64,000 bases of DNA from Curtobacterium sp. UNCCL20 (GCF_900101675.1 NZ_FNKG01000002.1:19005-83004); one strand, 5' to 3'. Positions 26,184 to 34,636 are shown, numbered from the stretch's first letter. Numbers and translations are program-made. Notes: a model not told the origin generated them from the letters alone.

Positions 26184-26187
26184 CTCT

Positions 26188-26445
26188 TTCCTCAGCGACA
26201 CCGCGGAGGCCGTCGAGGTGGTCCAGCCCGTCATGCGGAGTGCCGAGCACCCGATCGTCCGGATCCGGACGCAGCTGGTGTCCGCGGCGGTCGGGCACGG
26301 GGTCATCGAGGGAATGGGCGCAATCGGACGCGTCGGGACCTCACGGGCGGCGCTCCTGCAGGCGGGGATCGCGAGCCTCGCTGCACTGCCGATCGCGCCG
26401 TTCGGTGAGGAGCACCTCGGCACCGCGTACGGTCCCTGGGACTGA
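26188..26445 (+). pseudogene. Truncated TetR-family regulator remnant
   Basis: The reading frame FLSDTAEAVEVVQPVM..RIRTQLVSA, then VIEGMGAIGRVGTSRAALLQ to the TGA at 26445, is closely similar to the C-terminal part of the intact TetR at 37106-37735. About 60 internal residues are deleted and the whole N-terminal DNA-binding half is missing. Similarity starts abruptly at 26188, five bases after the start codon of the oppositely oriented small gene. The island boundary therefore cut this gene. It cannot encode a functional repressor. Confidence 0.8.
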
Positions 26446-26503
26446 GCGTCGTCACGCACCAGGGTGACGCCGCATCGGCGTGACCGGCGGCGCGGGCTGC
26501 TGC

Positions 26504-26532
26504 CGCGCCTCCAGTCCGGGCCTGGAGGCGCG
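26504..26532. repeat. Palindromic repeat, inverted-order variant
   Basis: CGCGCCTCCAG (26504-26514) and CTGGAGGCGCG (26522-26532) with a 7-nt loop. It has the same core as the dispersed palindromes but with the arms in the opposite order. It lies between the TetR remnant and the PRC-barrel gene, at convergent 3' ends, so a terminator role is plausible. Confidence 0.7.
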
Positions 26533-26569
26533 CATCCAGCAGGCGCGACGGCGCGAGCCCCAGAAGCGC

Positions 26570-26995
26570 TCACGCAGGCGGCGTCGTGCCCGCACCCTCG
26601 GTGTCGTCCGCGCCCGCAGGGCCGGTGCCCGCCTGGTCGAGGTTCTCGTGCGGGTCGCCCATGTCGCCGGTCGCCTTGCCGGCGGGCGACAGCCCGAAGT
26701 GCTTGCGCACGGCGTTCGCCTCGCTGACTGACAGGGCGTTCCCGGCCCCGGGGGAGGGCGCGTCCTTGATCGCACTCTTCGTGTACCCGACGTGCAGGTC
26801 CGTGCCGTCGAAAGTGGCGTCCTCGACCGGCACGAGCGTGTGGTGACTTCCGAGCAGCCCTGTCGCGACACTGACGAACGCGGCGCTGCCGTCCTTGTCG
26901 GAAGGGAACACCTGCGCGACCTTGCCGACCGACGCGCCGTCACGGTCTCGGACGGGCGCGTTCTCGACCTCGTGGATCTCGTTCTTGGTAATCAT
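26570..26995 (-). CDS. PRC-barrel domain protein
   Basis: 141 residues. A PRC-barrel-like domain spans about residues 5-75 (ENAPVRDRDGASVGKVAQVF, AFVSVATGLLGSHHTLVPV, DLHVGYTKSAIKDAPSP). A short helix follows (VSEANAVRKHFGL), then a Gly/Asp-rich acidic tail. Such proteins are frequent in actinobacterial stress regulons. The ATG at 26995 lacks a clear Shine-Dalgarno; a TTG at 27007 is the alternative. Confidence 0.8.
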   Translation of the reverse strand: MITKNEIHEVENAPVRDRDGASVGKVAQVFPSDKDGSAAFVSVATGLLGSHHTLVPVEDATFDGTDLHVGYTKSAIKDAPSPGAGNALSVSEANAVRKHFGLSPAGKATGDMGDPHENLDQAGTGPAGADDTEGAGTTPPA

Positions 26996-27071
26996 GCGTG
27001 CAGTCAACGCTCCAGGGCTGACCCGACCGTGTCAGCGATCGTGAAGCGACCCCGAGGGCTTCACGGAGCAC

Positions 27072-28062
27072 TCAGCGCGAGGCTGTCTCCGAGAACGACC
27101 CGCCCCAGAAGTTGTGACCGCCGAACACGACCTTCACCGGGACGGCCTGTGCCCGGTCGGAGACGTACCGGTACACGCCGCCGGGACGTGCGAGCCACAG
27201 GGCTCGTGCGGGTGTTGTGGATGTCGCCGCCGTGCGCAGTTCCACCAGGTACTGCCCGGAGGGGATCTGGAACTGTGCTGTCTGTTCGTTGTCGAGCAGG
27301 GTGGAGAACCTGGTGGAGAACGACGCTCCGGTCGTCGCGTTCGTCACGGTGGCGCTCGCGCCGCTGAGTTGCGCTGACGGGTCGCGGGAAGCCGAGGCGG
27401 CGTAGACGATCAGGTCGTAGTCGCTGTGCGCGTAGTGCCGCGACAGCGTTACCTGCGAAGCCGGGAGCGTGCCGCGGTGCTGGTACACCCGGGTCTTCCA
27501 GACCGCGGGCGACGAGGTTCCGCTGGCGTACGCCTCGATGCGCTAGTTCCCCGCGCCCAACCCGACGAACTGGTACTTGCCCGCACTGTCGGAGGTCGTC
27601 CGGATCACCTGCGAGGTGTCCTCGTTCCATGCGTACATGACGCGTCTGGCGGCGGGTCCGGTGGGGCCGACAACCTCGCCCTGCACGGTGGCGCCGACCA
27701 CGAGCGGCAGGGTGACCAAGGCGGTCGAACCACTGCGAACCTCGATGTCCGAGCGGAGCCCGGGCGTGTAGGTATCGGCACCGTGCGGCGGGAGCTGCCG
27801 TGTCGCCACCGTGACCGTCTCCGGGGTGGGGATGCCGGTGAGCGTCGCGGTGCCGTCGTCATCGGTGGTGGCGTTCCCGACGACGGCGTCGGCGCCGATC
27901 GCTGCGAGTTCGACGTCCGCCAAATCGGATAGCGGTGCCGTCCAGCGTCGTGAGCTGCACCGTGATCGTTCCCAATCCGGCCGCGGTCGCTGGCGGCGCG
28001 AGACCGATCAGCGCTCCCGCTGCCAGTGCGACGACCCGTGTCGTCCCCGTGATCAGTCGCAT
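27072..28062 (-). pseudogene. Decayed secreted protein with Ig/Cna-B-like regions
   Basis: It starts at the ATG 28062 with a clear signal peptide (MRLITGTTRVVALAAGALIG, cleavage after PATAA). An extra base near 27927 shifts the frame: reading ATCGAT instead of ATCCGAT on the coding strand restores continuity into LADVELAAIG. A second lesion is an in-frame TAG at 27543-27545 between GLGAGN and RIEAYASG. The repaired protein would be about 330 residues. It has carboxypeptidase-regulatory or Cna-B-like segments (TTDDDGTATLTGIPTP, SAGKYQFVGLGAG) and a second beta-rich half. It was probably a surface protein and is now inactive. Confidence 0.75.
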
Positions 28063-28378
28063 CGCGTTTCCCGATCTTCCGCCAGTGCTGCGTTGGCTGG
28101 GACTGTACGCGGCTGGCGGACTGCGGGGAGGCGCATCGCGACTGGCGGTCACGGGGAAGCAGCTTCCGCCAACTTCTCGCGCTGGAGCATGTCGAGCATT
28201 GTCATCCCTCGGGCGAGGCCCGGGCACGGCCGCACGCTTTCGCCCCGCGTCTGGAGGCGACACGCCCGACTCGAGTCTAAAGTTGCGTATCTGATGTATC
28301 GAAAGTTAACTGCTCACCGTCGGCAACGCTGCCGGCTACGAGACCCGGCGTTGGGGCCGGAGAGTGAGGGGAAGTTTC
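28063..28378. other. Divergent promoter region
   Basis: 316 bp between the decayed secreted-protein gene and a rightward operon. A possible rightward promoter is TTGCGT (28283-28288), a 17-nt spacer and TTAACT (28306-28311), within a short AT-rich patch. No operator-like dyad stands out. Confidence 0.45.
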
Positions 28379-29128
28379 ATGAAGCAGCCGACCTACGGAC
28401 GGATGGTCCCGATCGGCGCAGTTTGCGCGGTCGTCGCCACCTCCATCATTGGTGCCGCGCCAGCCAACGCTGTGGCCGCACCGTCCGCCGCCCGCGACGT
28501 TGCCGCTCCGCGAACGTCGTCTGCAGTGTTGTCGGCTATCCGCGCCGACCTCGTTGCTTCCGGAGCCTCGTCTGACGTCGCGGCTTTCGAAAACCTCAGC
28601 GCTGAACAGCGGCATGAGCTCGCGTCGTTCTTCTTGGATCCGGCTGTTGCGTCTGCCGCAACTGCCGCCTCCGACGAGAGGGTCCTTGGCCCTGTGACCG
28701 TTCGCACGAGCGGGGACTTCGAGTGGGGAGAAGTGGAACCGTCGGCGGCCGTGCGAAACGAAGATGGCGTCGGGGTGGGGACCAGGGCGGCATCGCGGTC
28801 GTCCTGGGGTACGCAGTGGTTCGCCTTCGCTGGAATCAGGCTCACCGAGACGAAGGTCGCGATGTCGTACGAGTACAGCGGCACCACGGCGAGGAAGATG
28901 CTCGGGTACTCGTGCACGGTTGTCAGGAACGTCCAGCCATTCACGCAGGTGACGACCTCCAAGAGCAGCGGCTACATCAGTGGCGGACAGGCCACCGCGA
29001 AGTGCAAGGTCGTCGTGAAGCGTGGCGTGCCGACCCCATGGGGAACGATTGCGTGGAGCACGTACTCCGCGGTCCAGCGGCTCAGCGCCAAGGGCAACGG
29101 CGCGATCACCTACAACCGCTGGGAGTGA
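28379..29128 (+). CDS. Secreted protein of unknown function
   Basis: 249 residues. Signal peptide residues 1 to about 33 (MVPIGAVCAVVATSIIG, cleavage near APANAVA). The mature part has an Ala-rich helical region and then a beta-rich C-terminal half with a probable disulfide pair (SCTVV and AKCKV). The ATG at 28379 has GAGGGGAAG upstream. It is the first gene of a tightly coupled operon: its stop overlaps the GTG of the next gene. Family not recognised; the C-terminal half resembles small secreted actinobacterial proteins. Confidence 0.75.
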   Translation: MKQPTYGRMVPIGAVCAVVATSIIGAAPANAVAAPSAARDVAAPRTSSAVLSAIRADLVASGASSDVAAFENLSAEQRHELASFFLDPAVASAATAASDERVLGPVTVRTSGDFEWGEVEPSAAVRNEDGVGVGTRAASRSSWGTQWFAFAGIRLTETKVAMSYEYSGTTARKMLGYSCTVVRNVQPFTQVTTSKSSGYISGGQATAKCKVVVKRGVPTPWGTIAWSTYSAVQRLSAKGNGAITYNRWE

Positions 29129-29400
29129 ACGAATTGACGTCTTGGACCGAGAAGTCGACCATGAACCCGCTCGTTCCGACCGCGCTCGACGGAGTGCTGA
29201 TGACCGTGTCACTCATCGCGCTGTTCCTCGCACTCGCAGCGTTCATCTCGTTGATGCGATCCGGGTCGACCTCAGGCCGTCGCTTGATCGTATGGACACT
29301 TGTCGTCCTCTTCGTCCCGATCATCGGGCCGGCAACGTGGCTCATCGCACGGTGCCGCGAGCGGTCGAGCGAAGCCAACGGAGATGGGTTCGGCTCGTAG
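29125..29400 (+). CDS. Small PLDc_N-like membrane protein
   Basis: 91 residues if it starts at the GTG 29125, which overlaps the preceding TGA as GTGA; an ATG at 29161 would give 79. Two transmembrane helices (LMTVSLIALFLALAAFISLM and LIVWTLVVLFVPIIGPATWL) carry the W-x-L-V-V-L-F-V-P-I-I-G-P pattern of PLDc_N/PLD-nuclease N-terminal modules. Those modules often occur alone as small membrane proteins. Its stop TAG shares one base with the start of the next gene. Confidence 0.75.
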   Translation: MNELTSWTEKSTMNPLVPTALDGVLMTVSLIALFLALAAFISLMRSGSTSGRRLIVWTLVVLFVPIIGPATWLIARCRERSSEANGDGFGS

Positions 29401-30260
29401 TGGTCGGAGCCGTCGTGCGAGATTCACGGACGCCATCTGGGCACTGGCGTGCGAGTCTTCGCGCACCCGACGGCTGGCGAGCGGTCCGCGAGCCCCGTGG
29501 GCCCTACGCCACCGCCTCCATGCTCGAGTGGGGGAGCATCACGAAGGGACTCGTGGGCACGACGGCTTGGCTCACACTCGAGGTCGAGCGGCCGGTCGTG
29601 CACTACCTCCCAGGCGTGCCCGACTCCGAGATGACCGTTGCGGACCTCGTCCTCCACACCTCGGGTTTGCCACGGCTGGCGGCTACGATGCGCGGCCGCC
29701 TGTTCGGCGACCCGTACCGAGAGGCCGTCGGCGTTCCCATCGAACAAGCAGTCGCGGTGCCGGTCGCACCCCGAGGGCAGTTCGTGTTCTCGAACCTGGG
29801 GTACGCGCTCCTGGGCGCGGTCCTCGACGAGGTGCACGGCGACTGGTTCGCCGCTGTGCGCCAGCACGTCCTCGACCCGGCGGGGATCAGCTCTGCGGCG
29901 CTCGTGCCAGCTCCGGCGGACCGGGTGGTGCCGAAGCTGTTCGGTCGCGCGATCAAGCCGTGGGCGCTCGGGGAGTCCTCGTTCGCGGCGGCAGGGGGCG
30001 TCTGGTCCACGTTCGACGATCTCTGTCGCTACGCCGACTGGGTGCTCGAACCTGAAGCGGGGCCCTCCCGCACGGTGAGCTGGCAGCGGGAAGGGGCATC
30101 GATCTGGATCAACGGCGAGGTGCGAGCGGCAGGAGTGGTGATCGCCAGCGCGGCAGGAGTCACCGCGGCGGTCCACGCGCTCGCAAAGGCTCCGCATGCG
30201 GCCGACGCTATCGCCACGGCGCTCATCGAGCGGGAAGTGCGGGAGACGTGCAATCGCTGA
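29400..30260 (+). CDS. Serine hydrolase, beta-lactamase/PBP-like family
   Basis: 286 residues from the GTG at 29400, which overlaps the preceding stop by one base. The SxxK motif is Ser46-Ile-Thr-Lys49 (EWGSITKGLVG), close to the N-terminus. The second motif, normally YxN, reads FSN (FVFSNLGYALLG), so the usual catalytic tyrosine is Phe. LHTSGLP is the usual family loop. No signal peptide is seen and the KTG region is not evident. It may be an altered or inactive esterase/PBP-like protein. The following gene starts within its stop codon. Confidence 0.8.
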   Translation: MVGAVVRDSRTPSGHWRASLRAPDGWRAVREPRGPYATASMLEWGSITKGLVGTTAWLTLEVERPVVHYLPGVPDSEMTVADLVLHTSGLPRLAATMRGRLFGDPYREAVGVPIEQAVAVPVAPRGQFVFSNLGYALLGAVLDEVHGDWFAAVRQHVLDPAGISSAALVPAPADRVVPKLFGRAIKPWALGESSFAAAGGVWSTFDDLCRYADWVLEPEAGPSRTVSWQREGASIWINGEVRAAGVVIASAAGVTAAVHALAKAPHAADAIATALIEREVRETCNR

Positions 30261-30703
30261 TGACCGCACCGATGTCCGGCGCCCGCGGCCGACGCAGGCG
30301 AGAGGGGGTCTTCGCTGCCATCGCTGCTGCGTTCCCCGTCGTGGTCGAGGTCGCGGTCACCGGCGCCTGGTGGGATCGGTTACCCGAACGGATCGCGACG
30401 ACGTTCGGCCCGGATGGCAGCCCGAGCGGGTACGGAACACCGTTGGGGACCGCCATCCTGCTCGCGGCGGTACAGGCGCTGTTCCTCGTGGCGGCTGTCG
30501 GGTCCGCTTTTGCTCGAGACCGGCGCAGAGGTCGCATCTCGTGTGCGGTCACCGCAGGGTTCGTCGCGGTGCTCGCGATGAGTTGGCTGATCATCGTGGG
30601 ATTGGCGGCTTCGACGTTGAGTCCGACGGCTTGGTGGCTTCTCGCGGCGGTGCCCGCGTGGGCGTTCGTTCCGTACTGGCTGCTTCCCCTCGCGAGGGAC
30701 TGA
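30260..30703 (+). CDS. DUF1648-like membrane protein
   Basis: 147 residues with about four transmembrane helices. Between the first two is WWDRLPERIATTFGPDGSPSG, which matches the DUF1648 pattern (P-x-x-I-x-x-H/F...G-x-P-x-G) known from SdpI-type immunity and membrane proteins. The ATG at 30260 shares its A with the TGA of the serine hydrolase (TGATG), so translation is coupled. It is the last gene of the operon beginning at 28379. Confidence 0.75.
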   Translation: MTAPMSGARGRRRREGVFAAIAAAFPVVVEVAVTGAWWDRLPERIATTFGPDGSPSGYGTPLGTAILLAAVQALFLVAAVGSAFARDRRRGRISCAVTAGFVAVLAMSWLIIVGLAASTLSPTAWWLLAAVPAWAFVPYWLLPLARD

Positions 30704-30838
30704 AAGCGGATCGCTGAGACGGCGACCGCGGTCGAGGGGCTGTGAAGGCGAGGGCAGTACCAACGCGACCTGCCGGCCGGACGGAAGCCGCGCCTCCAGG
30801 CCGGACCGAAAGCCGCGCATGCGGCGGACGCAACACGA

Positions 30839-30874
30839 ACGGCGGCCCTCCACCTTTCGGAAGAGAGCCGCCGT
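30839..30874 (-). terminator. Probable terminator after mesD
   Basis: 8-bp arms ACGGCGGC (30839-30846) and GCCGCCGT (30867-30874), with further pairing inside around a CTTTCGGAAG turn. It is located 16 bp beyond the mesD stop and converges on the DUF1648 gene. Confidence 0.55.
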
Positions 30875-30889
30875 GGTGTTTCGCGGCGA

Positions 30890-31939
30890 TCAGCGGGCCG
30901 ACGGGACCGCCGCGCCGACGAGCTCGGCCCGCACGATGTCCGCACCAGCGGACAGTGCACTGAGCTTGTCCAGCGCGGCATCTCGCGCGAGGGGAGCCAT
31001 CCCGCAGTTCGAACTCGGGATGAGCTTGTCGGCATCGACGAACTCGAGCGCCCGACGGAGCACCTCCGCGACCTCCTCCGGAGTCTCCACGGTCTCGGTC
31101 GCGACGTCGATCGCGCCGAGCATCACCTTCTTCCCGCGGATGAGTTCGACGAGGTCGAGCGGCACGTGCGAGTGGATGCACTCGAGCGAGATGATGTCGA
31201 TCGAGGACTGCTGCAGCAGCGGGAAGGACTGCTCGTACTGGCGCCACTCGGCGCCGAGCGTCTCCTTCCACTTGTTGTTCGCCTCGATGCCGTACCCGTA
31301 ACAGATGTGCACGGCGGTCTCGGCGCGGAGCCCCTCGGCTGCACGCTCGAGCGCGGCCACGCCCCAGTCCTGCACCTCGTCGTGGAAGACGGTGAAGGCG
31401 GGCTCGTCGAACTGGATGATGTCGACGCCGGCGTTCTGCAGTTCGCGGGCCTCTTGGTTGAGGATCGTGGCGAACTCCCACGCCAGCTTCTCGCGAGACT
31501 TGTAGTGCTGGTCGGAGAGCGTGTCGATCATGGTCATCGGGCCGGGCAGTGCCCACTTGATCGGCCGGTCGGTCTGCGCGCGCAGGAAGCGGGCGTCGTC
31601 CACGAACACGGGCGCCCGGCGGCTCACGGCGCCGACGACGGTCGGGACGGCCGCGTCGTACCGGTCGCGGATCCGGACGGTCTCCTTGCGGTCGAGGTCG
31701 ACTCCGTCGAGGTGCTCGATGAACGTCGTGACGAAGTGCTGACGGGTCTGCTCGCCGTCGCTGACGATGTCGATCCCGCGCCGTTCCTGCTCGTGGACGG
31801 CGGAGCGGAGTGCGTCCTGCTTGCCCTCGGTGAGTGCGGCGCCGTCGAGGAGCCAGGGGGACCAGAGTCGCTCGGGCTCGGCGAGCCAGGAGGGCTTCGG
31901 CAGGCTACCGACGATCGAGGTGGGGAGGAGAGAGCTCAT
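30890..31939 (-). CDS. mesD: MesD-type methionine synthase (MetE core only)
   Basis: 349 residues with the C-terminal catalytic barrel of MetE but no N-terminal half. Zinc ligands are visible as His and Cys in VHICYGYG, Glu in LECIHSH and Cys in SSNCGMAPL. FDEPAF and the WALPGPMTM start of the barrel are conserved. It lies 30 bp after a DUF1852 (mesX) gene. That pairing defines the MesX/MesD system, reported to make methionine with methyl-folate in an oxygen-dependent way that differs from MetE. Start ATG at 31939. Confidence 0.85.
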   Translation of the reverse strand: MSSLLPTSIVGSLPKPSWLAEPERLWSPWLLDGAALTEGKQDALRSAVHEQERRGIDIVSDGEQTRQHFVTTFIEHLDGVDLDRKETVRIRDRYDAAVPTVVGAVSRRAPVFVDDARFLRAQTDRPIKWALPGPMTMIDTLSDQHYKSREKLAWEFATILNQEARELQNAGVDIIQFDEPAFTVFHDEVQDWGVAALERAAEGLRAETAVHICYGYGIEANNKWKETLGAEWRQYEQSFPLLQQSSIDIISLECIHSHVPLDLVELIRGKKVMLGAIDVATETVETPEEVAEVLRRALEFVDADKLIPSSNCGMAPLARDAALDKLSALSAGADIVRAELVGAAVPSAR

Positions 31940-31969
31940 GGGAGTGTCGGTCCAGTCGGTCAGAGGAGG

Positions 31970-32929
31970 TCAGCGGGCAGGGACGGAGTCGGCAGCGAAC
32001 CGCGAGAGGAGTGCGCGGTGGGGTGTGACGAGGTGCTCCTCGGTCCACCGGCCCTGGGTGATCCCGAGGCGGCTGCGCTCCTCACGGTCGTAGGTGACCG
32101 GAGTGGGCGTGAAGTCGGTGTGGTCGAGCGTGGGGCGGTAGGTGCTCCCGGCCGGGGTGTTCGCGGCGTAGATCTCCGGGCGGTAGATCTTCTGGAACGT
32201 CTCCATGGTGGCGATCGTGCCGATGAGCTGGAGGTCCGTGTAGTCGACGGTCAGGTCGCCGCGCGTGTAGAACGCGAGCGGGGCCGACGCTCCGGCGGGC
32301 TGGAAGTACCGGACCCGCATGCCCATCCGGCCGAAGTAGTCGTCGGTGAGCGAGGAGTGCTCGTGCTCGTACTCGGAGCCGAGGACGGGGTGGACGTACC
32401 CGGTGCGGCGGTAGGTCTGGCTCGTCGAGACGCTGATGCAGACGACGGGCTCCGCCGTGAACTGGTCCCGGAACGCGGACGACTCCAGGAAGCGCTGGAA
32501 GAGGGCCCCGTGCAGCGCCCCGAAGTCAGACGGCAAGCCCGGCGATGACGGCAGCAGCACCGAGAAGTCGTAGTCGCGCAGGTACGACGAGAAGTTGTTG
32601 CCGAGGATGCCGTGGTGGCGCTCGCCGGTGTGCTGATCGACGATCGTGACGTCGAGCATCTCGAGCAGCGGGAACTCGGCATCCGACCCACCGTCGGAGA
32701 ACGCGAGTGCGGCGGAGACGATGTCGAGTTCCAGGCGGTAGCGGTCACGCACCCCGGCGAGGTCGTTCGCGCGCCCGTCGATCATCGCCAGCGCAGCACG
32801 GAGGTTCTGCTGACGCTGCTCGCCGCGCGCGAGGTTGGCGAAGTTCGTGGTCAGCCGGGAGCTGTCGGCGGGGGAGTAGTCCTCGTCGAAGCGCGTCCTG
32901 GTGATGCTGAAGGTGAGGTCGTTCGCCAT
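31970..32929 (-). CDS. mesX: MesX (DUF1852) methionine synthesis protein
   Basis: 319 residues matching DUF1852 from end to end (MANDLTFSITRTRFDEDYSP; LRDYDFSVLLPSSPG; FQKIYRPEIYAANTPAGSTY; SRLGITQGRWTEEHL near the C-terminus). MesX is the obligatory partner of the core methionine synthase MesD, encoded immediately downstream. The ATG at 32929 was chosen over a long upstream extension that crosses the divergent promoter. Control by the adjacent LysR is likely. The methionine assignment rests on the known MesX/MesD gene pair. Confidence 0.88.
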   Translation of the reverse strand: MANDLTFSITRTRFDEDYSPADSSRLTTNFANLARGEQRQQNLRAALAMIDGRANDLAGVRDRYRLELDIVSAALAFSDGGSDAEFPLLEMLDVTIVDQHTGERHHGILGNNFSSYLRDYDFSVLLPSSPGLPSDFGALHGALFQRFLESSAFRDQFTAEPVVCISVSTSQTYRRTGYVHPVLGSEYEHEHSSLTDDYFGRMGMRVRYFQPAGASAPLAFYTRGDLTVDYTDLQLIGTIATMETFQKIYRPEIYAANTPAGSTYRPTLDHTDFTPTPVTYDREERSRLGITQGRWTEEHLVTPHRALLSRFAADSVPAR

Positions 32930-33013
32930 GGTCGGCAATCTGTTCGTCGAGCGGCCCGTGGGCACGGTGGGAAGGATGAATCGATCATGGCGGGAATGAC
33001 GAGCCATCAGGTA

Positions 33014-33038
33014 ATACCGAGACGCTATGCACCGGTAT
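33014..33038. promoter_or_regulatory. LysR-type operator between mesX and lysR
   Basis: Inverted repeat ATACCG (33014-33019) and CGGTAT (33033-33038), 13-nt spacer, in the 120-bp divergent region. Its right arm ends 11 bp before the LysR start and probably overlaps that gene's -10, consistent with autoregulation plus activation of mesXD. Confidence 0.65.
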
Positions 33039-33049
33039 AGCCTCGGCCT

Positions 33050-33991
33050 ATGGCCCGGGTCTCGAACGACATCACCCTGCAGCAGCTCCGGTACTTCATC
33101 GAGGTCGCGACGGAGGGTTCGATCAGCGCAGCGGCCGACCTGCTCTACGTGTCGCAGCCGACGATGTCCGCGGCGATGAAGGACCTCGAGACGCGGATCG
33201 GACGCCCGCTGTTCACCCGATCGGCCAGGGGCGTCGTGCTCACCGTCGACGGCGTCGAGTTCCTCGGGTACGCGCGGCAGGTCGTCGAGCAGGTCTCCCT
33301 TCTCGAGCAGCGCTACGTCGGCGGCCAGCGGTCGCGTCGGCTGCTCGGGGTGTCCGCCCAGCACTACTCGTTCGCGGTGGAGGCCTTCGTCCGGATGGTC
33401 GAGGGCGCCGCCGCGGACGAGTACGAGTTCTCGCTCCGCGAGACACGCACCTGGGACATCATCGAGGACGTCCGGACGCTGCGGAGCGAGGTGGGCATCC
33501 TCTACCGCAACGACTTCAACAAGCAGGTCCTCGGCAAGCTGCTGCGCGACGCCGGGGTCGTGTTCACACCGCTGTTCGTCGCGCAGCCGCACATCTTCGT
33601 GGCCAGGCGGAACCCGCTCGCGTCCCGTGCTCGTGCGACCCTCGCCGACCTCGCCGACCTGCCCCGGCTCACGTTCGACCAGGGCGCGAACAACTCCTTC
33701 TACCTGGCCGAGGAGATCCTGTCGACGATGTCGAGCAAGCGGGAGATCCGCGTCTCGGACCGGGCGACGATCTTCAACCTCATGATCGGCCTCGGCGGGT
33801 ACACGATCTCGACGGGCCTCATCAGCGACGACCTCGACCCGGAGATCGTCGCCATCCCCCTCGACGTCGACGAACGCATCGAGATCGGCTGGATCGCACA
33901 CGCCTCGGTGCCCCTCACCGTGCAGGCGCAGACGTACCTGGACGAACTGCGGGCGGTGGTCGTGGGCTACGGCGTCGAGCCGCTCGGCTGA
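33050..33991 (+). CDS. LysR-family transcriptional regulator, divergent from mesXD
   Basis: 313 residues. The N-terminal winged HTH (about 7-66) reads ITLQQLRYFIEVATEGSISA, then VSQPTMSAAMKDLE. The effector-binding domain covers about 92-300. The gene is divergent from mesX with a LysR-type dyad between them. It is therefore the probable regulator of methionine synthesis here, perhaps responding to homocysteine or methionine status as MetR does. The effector is an inference. Confidence 0.92.
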   Translation: MARVSNDITLQQLRYFIEVATEGSISAAADLLYVSQPTMSAAMKDLETRIGRPLFTRSARGVVLTVDGVEFLGYARQVVEQVSLLEQRYVGGQRSRRLLGVSAQHYSFAVEAFVRMVEGAAADEYEFSLRETRTWDIIEDVRTLRSEVGILYRNDFNKQVLGKLLRDAGVVFTPLFVAQPHIFVARRNPLASRARATLADLADLPRLTFDQGANNSFYLAEEILSTMSSKREIRVSDRATIFNLMIGLGGYTISTGLISDDLDPEIVAIPLDVDERIEIGWIAHASVPLTVQAQTYLDELRAVVVGYGVEPLG

Positions 33992-34010
33992 GCGGGGCGT
34001 CGGACCGAGC

Positions 34011-34529
34011 TCACCGCCACCCTGCCATCTCCCGCTCGAACGTCTCCCGCGACCGGACGAGCAGTCCGCGCACCGTCGACACCGGCACCTCGAGCACCTC
34101 CGCGATCTCCTGGTAGGCCAGACCGTCGAGGTGCCGGAGCTCCCAGCACCGTCGCTGGGTCGCCGGCAGCCCGGCGAGCACCCGTCGCGCGCCACGGACG
34201 AGCTCGGCACGTTCGGCGACGACGGCGGGCGCCCATTCGCCCGGCGCGGCGTACGTCTCGTCCAGTTCGGTGCTCGACTGGTTCGTCGCGCACCGCAGTC
34301 GGTCGACGCTCCGCCGTCGTGCGGTGGTCACGAGCCAGCCGCCGATCGCTGCGACGTCGTCGATCGTGTGCAGGTGCTCCCAGGAAGCGAGGAACGTCTC
34401 CTGGACGACGTCGTCCGCATCGGCTCGGGAGTGCAGGATGCTCATCGCGGTCGCGCGGACCAGTCCGGCGTGGCCGCGCACGATGGCGGCGAAGTCGTCC
34501 GGGGTGGCGACGGGTACGGGCATCAGCAC
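34011..34529 (-). CDS. ECF-type RNA polymerase sigma factor
   Basis: 172 residues from the GTG at 34529 with AGGA 11 nt upstream; an ATG at 34523 is nearly equivalent. Region 2 is at about 15-75 (ADADDVVQETFLASWEHL, IGGWLVTTARRRSVDRLR) and region 4 at about 120-170 (LPATQRRCWELRHLDGLAY, QEIAEVLEVPVSTVRGLL). No anti-sigma gene is adjacent. It is divergent from an Asp23 protein and aquaporin. A 14-bp palindrome lies between. Confidence 0.9.
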   Translation of the reverse strand: MLMPVPVATPDDFAAIVRGHAGLVRATAMSILHSRADADDVVQETFLASWEHLHTIDDVAAIGGWLVTTARRRSVDRLRCATNQSSTELDETYAAPGEWAPAVVAERAELVRGARRVLAGLPATQRRCWELRHLDGLAYQEIAEVLEVPVSTVRGLLVRSRETFEREMAGWR

Positions 34530-34622
34530 GGTGGTTCCGATCCTGGGAGGTGGTGCGGGTGCCGAGGGTTCGGAGGAGCGGTACCTGCGGGCAGGGGGCG
34601 GGGATACCCCAGAGGATGGGAC

Positions 34623-34636
34623 AGAACGGCCGTTCT
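34623..34636. promoter_or_regulatory. Perfect 14-bp palindrome upstream of Asp23 and sigma genes
   Basis: AGAACGGCCGTTCT at 34623-34636, about 95 bp from the sigma-factor start and 180 bp before the Asp23 gene. Its perfect symmetry in a non-coding stretch suggests a binding site for a dimeric regulator. No adjacent regulator of an obvious type accounts for it. Confidence 0.5.
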
